Assembly: GCA_963666295.1 (NCBI GenBank)
Contig: OY762707.1
Location: 1,302,001 to 1,366,000 of the forward strand
Direction: 5' to 3'
Source of the DNA: QZKY01 sp963666295
GTDB lineage: Bacteria > Pseudomonadota > Gammaproteobacteria > Burkholderiales > Burkholderiaceae_D
DNA length: 64,000 nt
Below, piece after piece: positions 46,788-56,097 of this stretch. The first letter of the stretch is position 1. Every line of letters begins with the position of its first letter. The position numbers and the translations under genes are program-made. Below the pieces are notes generated by a model. The model saw only the letters and a list, made by a program, of their open reading frames with translations. It was not told the origin of the DNA and did not search any database.

Positions 46788-47909
46788 ATGCCTCTGTACA
46801 TTGGCCTCATGTCCGGTACCAGCATGGATGGCGTCGATGGTGTTTTGACATCCTTTTCCGATGCAGGCGCCCGCTCGCCCTTGCTGGCGAGTGCCTATAT
46901 TCCATTCCCCCCTTCCTTGCGCACGGAGTTGATGGCATTACAGGCACCTGCTGATAATGAAATCGAGCGTGAAGCGTTGGCCGCCAATGATTTAGTAAAA
47001 CTTTATGCCGCGTGCGTGGCGCAATTACTGTCTGACGCACAAATGACTTCCGGGGCCGTGCAGGCGATGGGTGTTCATGGGCAGACAATTCGCCACAGGC
47101 CAGATCTGGGGTATACGCGGCAGGCCAATAATCCGGCGTTGCTGGCGGAGCTGACAGGCATTGATGTGGTAGCCGATTTTCGTAGCCGCGATATGGCGGC
47201 GGGTGGTCAAGGTGCGCCGCTGGTGCCGGCTTTTCATCAGGCGGTGTTCGGTGAGCCAGGCAAAACACTGGTACTGATCAATATCGGCGGTATCAGCAAC
47301 ATTTCGATTCTGCATGGCGATGGCGCGATTGCCGGTTTTGATATCGGGCCGGGTAATGCCTTGCTGGACGCCTGGATACAGCAACATCGGGGGCAGGATT
47401 ACGATGCGGAAGGCCTGTGGGCGGCGCAGGGCAGCGTGATTCCTGAATTGCTGGCGCGCATGCTGCAAGAGCCGTTTTTTTTCATGCCACCACCGAAAAG
47501 CAGCGGGCGTGATTTGTTCAACCTGGATTGGCTGACGCAGCATTTGCAGCAGCATGCAGGGCATGACGCGTATCGACCAGAGGATGTGCAGACCACCTTG
47601 ACCATATTGACAGCGCAAACCATTGCCGATGCGGTTGCCAGAAATGCGCCACAGGCTGAAGCGATCTACATCTGCGGGGGTGGTGCTTACAACGCGCACC
47701 TGATGAGGCGGATCATGCAAGCGCTATCCAGACAGGGTGTGGTTGCGCCAGTTTTGAAAACTGATACGTTTGGTATTTCTCCCAGTCATGTTGAGGCATT
47801 GGCATTTGCCTGGCTGGCCTACCGGTTCTGCCAGAGAGAAGCAGCAAGCTTGCCTTCTGTGACTGGTGCTCGGGGGCCACGCATTCTTGGCGCGCTGTAT
47901 CCGGCGTAA
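46788..47909 (+). CDS. anmK: Anhydro-N-acetylmuramic acid kinase
   Basis: 373 residues. Phosphorylates and opens 1,6-anhydroMurNAc in murein recycling. The ATP motif IGLMSGTSMDGVDGVL is at the N-terminus; GVHGQTIRHRP (near 90), the catalytic GPGNALLDAWI (near 183) and ICGGGAYNAHLMRR (near 305) are present. The ATG at 46788 is preferred; the frame is open somewhat upstream. Coupled with the M23 endopeptidase gene, as in many Burkholderiales. Confidence 0.95.
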   Translation: MPLYIGLMSGTSMDGVDGVLTSFSDAGARSPLLASAYIPFPPSLRTELMALQAPADNEIEREALAANDLVKLYAACVAQLLSDAQMTSGAVQAMGVHGQTIRHRPDLGYTRQANNPALLAELTGIDVVADFRSRDMAAGGQGAPLVPAFHQAVFGEPGKTLVLINIGGISNISILHGDGAIAGFDIGPGNALLDAWIQQHRGQDYDAEGLWAAQGSVIPELLARMLQEPFFFMPPPKSSGRDLFNLDWLTQHLQQHAGHDAYRPEDVQTTLTILTAQTIADAVARNAPQAEAIYICGGGAYNAHLMRRIMQALSRQGVVAPVLKTDTFGISPSHVEALAFAWLAYRFCQREAASLPSVTGARGPRILGALYPA

Positions 47910-48112
47910 TCCAATCCAGAAATAAAAAATCGCTGAATATCGCATGCTTGCCTTTGCGAGCGGGCGTTCCAGTTGCACAAACCTTATTCATTCGTTTGAT
48001 GTATGAGAAAAAAATTCAAAAATAAGCGTGAATAGGGTGATGCACGGTGTGCTTTGGTTGATAATAGGCATTTTGCTCGCGCCATTTGCGGGGGCTGTGC
48101 GTAAGACAGGAT

Positions 48113-51100
48113 ATGTTTTTCACGATAGACGACATTCGCAAGCATTTTGAGGCGCCGACGATTCAGCGCGGACAAGAGTTTGTTCGTGGTGGTAAAGTCA
48201 GTGAAATCAGTCTCGCTGGAGACAGCATCAAATCCACGGTAATCGGTGAAAATAGTCGCGCATTTCATCAGGATATTCTGCTTTATCAAACACGAAATGG
48301 CATCAGCTTTGATGGCACATGTGATTGCGCGGTCAAACACAATTGCCGGCATGTTGCTGCAGCCTTGATGGCTTTTTTGGCACAGGATGCGGTTCCCGAA
48401 GCGCCTCATGAGATACCGGATGATCTGGGGCGGTTGTCAGGGGAAGTGGCGGACTGGATGAGGCGGGTTGAGCAGGTCATTCATGCTGCAAGGGAAAATA
48501 CGGCGATTGCAGCTCAAGAGGCGGCGCTGGGCACGGTATCAGCCTATCGTTTGCTTTTCGTTTTGTCGCCAGACCGTAGTAATCGTTATGTGTTGTTGTC
48601 CGTTTGTAAAGGGCGTTTGCGACCACATGGCGACATCACTATGGCGAGTCCGGTAAGCGAGCTTCCCAGCTTGCTCAGTAATCCGCCTCCGTATGTTGGT
48701 GCGGAAGACCTGGATTTGGTGCGTCTGTTTATTGCCATGCGTAGTGGCATCCCATCCCAAATGAGTAGTGCTGCCGAACCCAGAGGCGCGATTGGGGCAC
48801 AAATGCTAGGTTTGTTGTTGAGTGAGAATCGCCTGTTCTGGACGAATTCCTATTCGGATATGGCAAAAGGTCTGGTGTTCCCGATAAAGCAAGCGCCCAC
48901 GCGTGAGGCACGCCTCGCGTGGAACGAAGATGGCGAGGCGCTCAGGCTAGGGTGGCAACTGGATCCGCCGCTGGCGGGAAACAATATGGGCGACTATGTA
49001 TTGTTGACAAACCCGCCATGGTACATAGAAAACCTCTCATGCGGACAGCTGGTTCTCGCCGATGAATTGGCAATGATTCCCCTTCGGGAATTGCAGGATC
49101 TGGTTTCACAGGCGCCGCCACTGACCCCTGACAACAAGGCTGGTGTTTCTCATATGCTTCTGGCGCAGGGCTTTAGCCATATTGTTCCCATGCCGGAACC
49201 GGTACAGGAAATCGTCCGTGAGGACATTCCGGCCATTCCCTGCTTGCAGCTGGGAAGCGTGTCGCAGCAAATGCGACATGGCGAACACTGGTTCGATTTC
49301 GTGGTTCTGGCTTTCGATTATGACGGGCAAAGGGTTCTTAGTTGTCAGGCTGCACCTATCATGCGTGAAACGCCGGACGGAATAGAGCGGATTGTGAGGC
49401 AGTCTGAAAAAGAGTTGGCGGCAAGCGAGTTGCTGGTTGACTATGGCTTCACGCTCCCCAAACGGTCTGCATCACCACTGCGTGCCATTTCTGGCGCGTT
49501 TGAATTACCGTCACAGTCGGACTGGATACGGTTTGCGCGGGATATTTTGCCGGCACTGGAAGAGCAGGGATGGCTTGTTGAGAAATTGCCTGAATACAGG
49601 TATGAGCTGACAGAGGTTGAAGACTGGTATGCGCACGTTGAGCATAGCGCCAATGACTCTGGAAATAACTGGTTTGACTTTGAGTTGGGGATTGTTGTCA
49701 ATCAGGTGCCGGTTTCCTTGCTGCCCGTGCTGGTTGGTTTGATTCAGAATGCACCAAACGCTTTTAATGCCAAGGCGCTGGCAGAGTATGCGGAAGAAGA
49801 CCAGTTGCTGGCAACGCTTTCCGATGGTGTGCGCGTTGCCCTGCCTTGGGGACGCATCAAGCCTATTCTCAACATCCTGGGTGAGCTGTATTTTACTGCG
49901 CGCTTGAGCGGCGCAGGGCGCCTACGCCTTTCAAGGTTGGATGCAGCACGCATGGCTGAACTTGAAAGCAGCCTCGCCATACGGTGGCGTGGTGGGGAAG
50001 AGCTGTTGGAAGTGGGGCGCAAGCTGGGTGATTTTAGCGGCATTACTCGGGTCGCACCGCCCAAGGGTTTGCAAGCCGAATTGCGTGATTATCAGGTTGA
50101 AGGTTTGTCGTGGATGCAGTTTTTGCGCGAATATGGCTTTGCTGGCATTCTGGCAGACGACATGGGGTTGGGCAAAACGATCCAGACCTTGGCGCATATT
50201 TTGATTGAAAAGGAAGCAGGTCGTCTGGACAAACCCGCATTGGTGATTGCGCCCACAAGCTTGATGAGTAACTGGCAGGAAGAAGCCGCGCGCTTTACGC
50301 CGGAATTGAGCGTGCTGCTGTTACAGGGAAAATCCAGAATGCCGCGCTTTGATCAGATTATGAAGCACGATCTGGTCTTGACGACGTATGCCCTGTTGCC
50401 TCGCGACGAAGAAATGCTGCTGGCGCATGAGTACCATATGGTGATTCTGGACGAATCGCAATACATCAAGAATATGCGTTCCAAATCGGCGCAGGCAGCG
50501 GGCATGCTGCGGACGCGGCATCGCCTGTGTTTGACTGGCACGCCGCTGGAAAACCATCTGGGCGAGCTGTGGTCGCAATTTCATTTCCTGATGCCCAGTT
50601 TGCTCGGCAATGAAAAAGCGTTCAACGCGGAGTTCCGCAACCCGATTGAGAAGCTCGGCGACGAAGTGCGCAGTAATTTGCTTCGGCGTCGCATCAGGCC
50701 ATTCCTGTTGCGACGCACCAAGGACAAGGTGGCCAAGGAACTGCCGCCCAAAACAGAAATGGTGCGTACGGTTGAGTTGTCTAGCGCACAACGCGACCTC
50801 TATGAGACGGTTCGTCTGGCCATGGATAGCAAGGTGCGCAGGGAAATTGAGAAAAAAGGCGTGGCACGCAGTCAGATTGTGATTCTGGAGGCACTCCTGA
50901 AGCTGCGGCAGGTTTGCTGCGATCCGCGTTTGGTTAAAAGCGATCACAGTCGGATCAAGGGCGCGGCTTCTTCGAAACTGGTGGAATTGATGGAAATGCT
51001 GGAAGAACTGCTGGCGGAAAAGCGCAGCATACTGGTATTTTCGCAATTTACCAGCATGCTTTCGCTCATTGAGGTTGAATTAAAAGCGCAGGGCATTCCT

Positions 51101-51484
51101 TACGCGATTCTGACGGGCAGTACGATTGACCGTGCTTCGGTTATTCGCTCCTTTCAGGAAGGCGAAGTGTCGGTGTTTCTGATCAGCTTGAAGGCGGGAG
51201 GGGTAGGCTTGAATCTCACGGCAGCGGATACGGTGATTCATTATGATCCATGGTGGAATCCGGCAACAGAAACGCAGGCAACGGATCGCGCTTGGCGCAT
51301 TGGTCAGGATAAACCGGTTTTTGTCTACAAACTGATCGCCAACGGAACGCTGGAACAGAAAATCCAGGAGTTGCAAAAGAAGAAGGCAGATTTGGCGAAA
51401 GCTATGCTTTCAGCCGGTGAGTCGCAAAACATCCAAATTACGCCAGAGGATCTGGACGTCATTTTTACGCCGCTTGACAGTTGA
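48113..51484 (+). CDS. SWIM zinc-finger SNF2-family helicase
   Basis: About 1123 residues. An N-terminal SWIM zinc finger reads CDCAVKHNCRHVAA (CxCx5CxH, near 68). A long middle region leads to SNF2 ATPase motifs: Walker A DDMGLGKTIQTLAH (near 683), motif II ILDESQYIKN (a DESQ variant of DEAH), and the C-terminal lobe with SLKAGGVGLNLTAADTVIHY and ATDRAWRIGQDKPV. This is the bacterial Rad54-like/HepA-type DNA translocase, function in cells unclear. The ATG at 48113 is preferred over a GTG about 27 bases upstream. A terminator shared with the convergent dps gene follows. Confidence 0.9.
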   Translation: MFFTIDDIRKHFEAPTIQRGQEFVRGGKVSEISLAGDSIKSTVIGENSRAFHQDILLYQTRNGISFDGTCDCAVKHNCRHVAAALMAFLAQDAVPEAPHEIPDDLGRLSGEVADWMRRVEQVIHAARENTAIAAQEAALGTVSAYRLLFVLSPDRSNRYVLLSVCKGRLRPHGDITMASPVSELPSLLSNPPPYVGAEDLDLVRLFIAMRSGIPSQMSSAAEPRGAIGAQMLGLLLSENRLFWTNSYSDMAKGLVFPIKQAPTREARLAWNEDGEALRLGWQLDPPLAGNNMGDYVLLTNPPWYIENLSCGQLVLADELAMIPLRELQDLVSQAPPLTPDNKAGVSHMLLAQGFSHIVPMPEPVQEIVREDIPAIPCLQLGSVSQQMRHGEHWFDFVVLAFDYDGQRVLSCQAAPIMRETPDGIERIVRQSEKELAASELLVDYGFTLPKRSASPLRAISGAFELPSQSDWIRFARDILPALEEQGWLVEKLPEYRYELTEVEDWYAHVEHSANDSGNNWFDFELGIVVNQVPVSLLPVLVGLIQNAPNAFNAKALAEYAEEDQLLATLSDGVRVALPWGRIKPILNILGELYFTARLSGAGRLRLSRLDAARMAELESSLAIRWRGGEELLEVGRKLGDFSGITRVAPPKGLQAELRDYQVEGLSWMQFLREYGFAGILADDMGLGKTIQTLAHILIEKEAGRLDKPALVIAPTSLMSNWQEEAARFTPELSVLLLQGKSRMPRFDQIMKHDLVLTTYALLPRDEEMLLAHEYHMVILDESQYIKNMRSKSAQAAGMLRTRHRLCLTGTPLENHLGELWSQFHFLMPSLLGNEKAFNAEFRNPIEKLGDEVRSNLLRRRIRPFLLRRTKDKVAKELPPKTEMVRTVELSSAQRDLYETVRLAMDSKVRREIEKKGVARSQIVILEALLKLRQVCCDPRLVKSDHSRIKGAASSKLVELMEMLEELLAEKRSILVFSQFTSMLSLIEVELKAQGIPYAILTGSTIDRASVIRSFQEGEVSVFLISLKAGGVGLNLTAADTVIHYDPWWNPATETQATDRAWRIGQDKPVFVYKLIANGTLEQKIQELQKKKADLAKAMLSAGESQNIQITPEDLDVIFTPLDS

Positions 51485-51506
51485 GGCAAGTGGAGCAGGA
51501 CTCAAT

Positions 51507-51532
51507 AAAAACCCACAGTCCTGTGGGTTTTT
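51507..51532. terminator. Bidirectional terminator between helicase and dps
   Basis: Stem AAAACCCACA / TGTGGGTTTT with a tight loop, A-run on one side and T-run on the other, between two convergent stop codons. It can end transcription from both sides. Confidence 0.88.
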
Positions 51533-51544
51533 ACATAACAGCGC

Positions 51545-52075
51545 TTATTTTTTTTTGCGTTTGGGTTTGGGAGCCGGAATAAGTTGCGCCGGATTGTTAT
51601 CCAGCAGGCTTCTGAGCATCCACGCATTCTTTTCATGCACCTGCAGGCGCTGAACCATCAGGTCAACGGTTGCCTGATCATCGGCATCGTCAGCTACTTT
51701 GAGTGTGGCGCGTGCGGAACGTGCGACCGCTTCTTGGCCAATAACCAGTTCGCTCACCATTGCTTCTGCCATGAGGACGCCTTCTGATTCTTTAATTGAA
51801 GTTCTGCTCATGAATTCCTTGTAAGTGCCGGGGGCATGAAAACCCAGCGAGCGGATGCGTTCGGCGATTTCGTCTAGCGCATTCCACAATTCGGTGTACT
51901 GAACCATGAACAGAGAATGCAGGGCTTGAAACATGGGGCCGGTGACGTTCCAGTGAAAATTATGTGTTTTCAGGTAAAGAATGTAGCTGTCAGCGAGCAT
52001 GACAGAGAGAGCCTCGCTGATGTTTGCGCGATCTTCGGCTGAGATGCCGATATCAATGGAAGGTGCTTTGCTCAT
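51545..52075 (-). CDS. dps: Dps family DNA-binding ferritin-like protein
   Basis: 176 residues. Dps forms dodecamers that oxidise and store iron and shield DNA. The ferroxidase residues are seen in THNFHWNVTGPMF (near 43) and LWNALDEIAERIRSLG (near 72). The basic C-terminal tail (PAPKPKRKKK) is suited to DNA binding. The ATG at 52075 has AAGGAG upstream; the longer frame is not coding. Confidence 0.94.
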   Translation of the reverse strand: MSKAPSIDIGISAEDRANISEALSVMLADSYILYLKTHNFHWNVTGPMFQALHSLFMVQYTELWNALDEIAERIRSLGFHAPGTYKEFMSRTSIKESEGVLMAEAMVSELVIGQEAVARSARATLKVADDADDQATVDLMVQRLQVHEKNAWMLRSLLDNNPAQLIPAPKPKRKKK

Positions 52076-52402
52076 GTTAAATCTCCTTGGTGGAAATGAT
52101 GTGGATTCACGCCTATGGGGAAGCGGGGGGAATGAAGTTGGATTTAATTCTATCCTCGTTTTCAAACAAACGCCGGAATCAAAAAACCATTTATTGATAT
52201 TTTCTGCGTTGAAATCCGGCGCACGCGCGTTGATTCGCACAGAGAGGGGCAGAAAGGTGCGAGATGGAGGTTGGCAAGAAAGAGGTACTTTTCCTGGCTT
52301 GGTGAAATGAAAAACGGGAAGCGTGCTTCGAGAGCACACTTCCCGTCAGTAGCAATTTTCAGGGCTGTTTAAATGGTAACGGCCCTTTGATGCGCTCGTA
52401 AA
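52076..52402. other. Intergenic between dps and the first CoA-transferase
   Basis: 327 bases. Holds the dps leader and promoter (not resolved) and the strong terminator of the CoA-transferase gene at 52306-52346. No gene is seen. Confidence 0.6.
52306..52346 (-). terminator. Terminator of the first CoA-transferase gene
   Basis: A 14-bp stem with one mismatch (52314-52327 with 52333-52346), 5-base loop, followed on the minus strand by five T. It lies about 55 bases past the stop codon. Confidence 0.88.
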
Positions 52403-53905
52403 TCAAGGCAGCATGGAACCGGTTTCGCGCTGGCGTGCGAACCATTCGAATGCTTTCTCAATAACGTGAGGGGTTTGACCGCCACGTTTGTTCGCTTCCT
52501 CAACATACTTTTGCAGCTCTGGACGGAAGACCGGGTGCGCGCAGTTGTTGATGATAACTTGAGCACGCTCACGTGGAGACGTGCCACGAAGATCAGCAAT
52601 ACCTTGCTCAGTAATGATGACGTCAACGTTGTGCTCATGGTGATCAACGTGAGGCACCATTGGCAGAACGCGGGATACTTTTTCGCCTACTTGAGCGGAG
52701 CGGGTCAGGAAGATTGTGGTGTGCGCGTTGTTAGCGAAGTCACCGGAACCACCGATGCCGTTCATGATGTGTGTGCCGCCAACGTGTGTGGAGTTGACGT
52801 TGCCGTAGATGTCCACGTCCATTGCGGTATTCACAGCGATCAGGTTGATGCGCTTGACCAGTTCAGCATTGTTGCTGACTTCCGTTGGGCGCAGAACAAT
52901 CTTGTCCTTGTACTGATCGAAGTTGCCATACACTTTCTCGGTCATGCCTGGAGAAATGGTGATCGCGGTACCCGCAGCGAATACCATCTTGCCGCAGTCC
53001 AGCAGGTCAAAGGTAGAATCTTGCAGTACTTCAGAGAACATGGTCAGGTTCTCGAATGGGCTGTCCATCAGCCCCCACAATGCGGCGTTTGCCACGCTAC
53101 CGACACCTGCCTGCAATGGGCCCAGGCTGATTGGCATACGACCGGATTCGTACTCACCCAGGAAGAACTGGTTGAGGTTGGCAGCCATGGCATCTTGTGC
53201 AGGGTCGGCCAGCTTGTTTTCAGATGGAGAATCCAGTTGGTCGGTCAGTACGATACCGACGATTTTGGATGGATCAATCTTGACACCGATTTCACCGCAA
53301 CGCTGACTAGGTTCCATGCATGGAATTGGCTCGGCATTGGGGGCACGCTTCGGTACATAGTAATCATGCACGCCTTCGAGAGCATCTGGCATGCCCAGAT
53401 TAATTTCCAGTATGATTTTTTCTGCGTACTCTAGGAAAACGCCGGTGTTACCGAAAGAAGAGGTTGGGATAACCAAGCCATCTTCAGTAACAGACACCGC
53501 TTCAATCACAGCAACATCAGGGGCTGGCAGTTGCTTTTGACGGATTTGATAACCCTGATCAGACAGGTTCTGGTCAAAGTACTGAACCTTGCCTTCGTTA
53601 ATTGCTTTACGCATGTCCCGATCAGACATGAACGGCATACGCTTGTAGATGGCGCCAGCACGTGCCATGGCACCGTCAACGTCTGCGCCCATAGAGGCAC
53701 CGGTCATCAGGTAGACTTTGCGCCCGTCCTTTTCGGCTGCATCGGCAAACGCAAAAGGGACAACTTTTGGATCGCCTGCACGGGTAAATCCGCTCATAGC
53801 GACGACCATGTCATTTTTGATGAATTCTTGTGCAGCCTCAGCAGACATGATTTTGTCTTTCAGTGCCGGGATACGAATTCTCTTGTTGACTTTTTCTTGA
53901 TCCAT
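52403..53905 (-). CDS. Class I CoA-transferase, succinyl-CoA:acetate type (paralogue 1)
   Basis: 500 residues, acetyl-CoA hydrolase/transferase family (Cat1/AarC/ScpC). The catalytic glutamate that forms the acyl-CoA intermediate is Glu292 in the SEVLQDS motif, and the CoA-binding NGIGGSGDF loop is near 390. It would move CoA between succinyl-CoA (or acetyl-/propionyl-CoA) and a free carboxylate such as acetate. It is a close paralogue of the gene at 54592-56097: the proteins share their N-terminus MDQEK.NKRIRIPALKDKIM and most motifs, and the bases before the ATG are also alike. Substrate cannot be decided from sequence. A 686-base non-coding region precedes it. Confidence 0.92.
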   Translation of the reverse strand: MDQEKVNKRIRIPALKDKIMSAEAAQEFIKNDMVVAMSGFTRAGDPKVVPFAFADAAEKDGRKVYLMTGASMGADVDGAMARAGAIYKRMPFMSDRDMRKAINEGKVQYFDQNLSDQGYQIRQKQLPAPDVAVIEAVSVTEDGLVIPTSSFGNTGVFLEYAEKIILEINLGMPDALEGVHDYYVPKRAPNAEPIPCMEPSQRCGEIGVKIDPSKIVGIVLTDQLDSPSENKLADPAQDAMAANLNQFFLGEYESGRMPISLGPLQAGVGSVANAALWGLMDSPFENLTMFSEVLQDSTFDLLDCGKMVFAAGTAITISPGMTEKVYGNFDQYKDKIVLRPTEVSNNAELVKRINLIAVNTAMDVDIYGNVNSTHVGGTHIMNGIGGSGDFANNAHTTIFLTRSAQVGEKVSRVLPMVPHVDHHEHNVDVIITEQGIADLRGTSPRERAQVIINNCAHPVFRPELQKYVEEANKRGGQTPHVIEKAFEWFARQRETGSMLP

Positions 53906-54591
53906 AGTAATTCCACCTAAGTTAAGTTATTTAACAGTTGATACAACCGACCAATTCAACGGTGCGTTAAAGATGCGTCAAGCTAGCCAGGGTTCCTTGA
54001 TTAGCTCCGAACCTTTTCCGCCTTTGTATAAACAAAGAGTTCTAAGAGTATGCAAATACATGATTTTCGCAGGCTCAAAAACGCTCTTTGGCTAGGTTGT
54101 TCTTGAAACAGAGCACCGCGAGTGTTCTGCTCAGCTTGCAAAAAACTGCCTTTAAAAGGCGAGTTAATCCGGTAGTTTATTGCCCTCTGCAGGGGAAATA
54201 CAATAAAGCCCTTGCTGGCAATAAGGGAATTGCCTGGCTACAAGAGAGCAGGATGGCGTAATTGATATTCACTGTTTCATGCAGTCGTACAAACAGCCGA
54301 TCAGTTTTTCTGGTGAGGCAAAGAAAGCGCTGATTAAAGTTGCCGCTGCAAAACAGCATTCATATTTTTTGAGTGAGCCGTAAAGAGCAAGCTGCGTCCT
54401 AACCGCGATAGCCGGTCAGCGTGTGTGCCGGGCAAGGAAAGAGGCGGGATGTTGCCTCATAAACTGGGCAAATTAATGTCGTGCACAAATAAAAAACTGG
54501 CGGGAAGGTACTCCTAAAAAGTACTTTCACCGCCAGTCGAGCCTGAAACAGGGCAGAAGCCTAAGGGCAACGCCCTTTCAGCGTGTTTTGA
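53906..54591. other. Long leader region of CoA-transferase paralogue 1
   Basis: 686 bases without a gene. The left ~585 bases form the upstream region of paralogue 1. On the minus strand about 300 bases before the start, GGCAAT-T-CCCTT-ATTGCC-AGC-AAGGG (54234 down to 54209) can fold as interlocked stems, a possible H-type pseudoknot. The right end holds the terminator of paralogue 2. No riboswitch class was recognised and no promoter could be placed. Confidence 0.5.
54491..54537 (-). terminator. Terminator of the second CoA-transferase gene
   Basis: Long stem with few mismatches (ACTGGCGG...AGTACT on one arm, AGTACC...CCGCCAGT on the other; 54496-54537), then six T on the minus strand. It lies about 55 bases past the stop codon. 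Confidence 0.88.
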
Positions 54592-56097
54592 TTAGCCCTT
54601 CATGGAGCCCTTGGTGCGCAAGTTTTCGAAGAAGTCGAAAGCGTGCTCCAGCATGTGCGGAGTATGACCACCACGCTCGCAAGACTTCGCGAAGTAGTCT
54701 TGCAGCATTGGTTTGTAGTCTGGATCCGAAACGTTGATGATTTCAACAGCACGCTCACGTGGGGACTTGCCGCGCAGGTCAGCAATACCGTTCTCGGTGA
54801 TGATGATATCAACGTTATGCTCATTGTGGTCAACGTGCGGCACCATCGGCAGAACGCGGGACAGCTTGCCATTTGGTGAAGATGAGCGGGTCATGAAGAT
54901 CGTGGTGTGAGCGTTAACCGCGAAGTCACCAGAGCCACCGATACCATTCATCATGTTGCTGCCAGCCACGTTCGTGGAGTTCACGTTGCCGTAGATGTCA
55001 ACGTCCATCGCCGTGTTCACAGCGATCAGGTTGATGCGCTTGATGATTTCAGCACTGTTGGTGATGTAGATTGGACGCAGGCAAACCTTGTCTTGGTAAC
55101 GCTCCCAGTTGCCGTACACTTCTTCGGTCTTTTTAGGGGAAACGGTAATTGCGGTACCCGTTGCAAAAGTCATGCGACCTGAATCGATCAGATCCCAGGT
55201 GGAGTCTTGCAGTACTTCGGACCACATCGTCAAGTTCTTGAAAGGACCTTCCAGCAGACCCCACAGACCAGCGTTAGCCACGCTACCTACACCAGCTTGT
55301 AGTGGGAACAGGGCTTCGGTCATGCGGCCGGCCTTGATTTCGCCCAGGAAGAAGTTGCGCAGGTTAACGCCCATGGCATCTTGTGCAGGATCGGCCAGCT
55401 TGTTCTCAGACGCGGAGTCCATCTTGTTGGTGATAACAATGCCGACAACCTTGCTTGGATCGAAAGGACAGCCGATAGCGCCTGCGCGATCCATTACGTC
55501 AAGAATTGGAATTACTGCCGCTTCTGGCATCAGGCGACGACCTGGAACATAGATGTCATGAACACCTTCCAGGCCATCAGGCATCGCCAGGTTGATTTCG
55601 ATCAGGATTTGTTTTGCTTTCTCCAGGAAAACGTCCGTGCTGCCAACCGAGGTGGTTGGGATGAGCAGGCCATCTTCGGTGATTGCTGTGGCTTCAATAA
55701 CAGCGATATCTGGATCGGGCAACTGCTTGTTGCGGATTTGGTAAGCCAGATCGCCCAAGTTCAAGTCGTAATACTGAACGTCGCCATTGTTAATCGCGGT
55801 GCGCATGTCACGGTCGGACATGAACGGCGTACGGTGGGTGATTGCGCCAGCGCGCGCCATGGCACCGTCAACGTCTGCGCCGAGGGAGGCGCCGGTCATC
55901 AGAGTGATCTTGCGCTTGCCGCCTTCAGCAATTTTGGCAAAAGAAAAAGGAATTTCCTTAGGGTCACCAGCGCGGGTAAAGCCGCTCATGCCGACAACCA
56001 TGCCGTCTTTAATGAACTCTGCTGCCGCATCTGCAGACATGATCTTGTCTTTCAGTGCTGGAATGCGAATTCTCTTGTTAATTTTTTCTTGATCCAT
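54592..56097 (-). CDS. Class I CoA-transferase, succinyl-CoA:acetate type (paralogue 2)
   Basis: 501 residues, same family as paralogue 1. The catalytic Glu294 lies in WSEVLQDST, exactly the residue number of the catalytic Glu of Acetobacter AarC as I recall it, and the NGIGGSGDF loop is present. Length, catalytic residues and loops are intact, so both copies should be active. The leader TAGGTGACACATCT before the ATG resembles the leader of paralogue 1 (TAGGTGGAATTACT). Each copy has its own terminator and long upstream region, so they are separately transcribed. Divergent from the PanE-like gene at 56888. Confidence 0.92.
   Translation of the reverse strand: MDQEKINKRIRIPALKDKIMSADAAAEFIKDGMVVGMSGFTRAGDPKEIPFSFAKIAEGGKRKITLMTGASLGADVDGAMARAGAITHRTPFMSDRDMRTAINNGDVQYYDLNLGDLAYQIRNKQLPDPDIAVIEATAITEDGLLIPTTSVGSTDVFLEKAKQILIEINLAMPDGLEGVHDIYVPGRRLMPEAAVIPILDVMDRAGAIGCPFDPSKVVGIVITNKMDSASENKLADPAQDAMGVNLRNFFLGEIKAGRMTEALFPLQAGVGSVANAGLWGLLEGPFKNLTMWSEVLQDSTWDLIDSGRMTFATGTAITVSPKKTEEVYGNWERYQDKVCLRPIYITNSAEIIKRINLIAVNTAMDVDIYGNVNSTNVAGSNMMNGIGGSGDFAVNAHTTIFMTRSSSPNGKLSRVLPMVPHVDHNEHNVDIIITENGIADLRGKSPRERAVEIINVSDPDYKPMLQDYFAKSCERGGHTPHMLEHAFDFFENLRTKGSMKG

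Noticed and set aside
52466..53434. 322-codon plus-strand frame
   Set aside because: Antisense to CoA-transferase 1; a similar shadow occurs opposite CoA-transferase 2 because the genes are paralogous, so apparent conservation is not evidence for coding.
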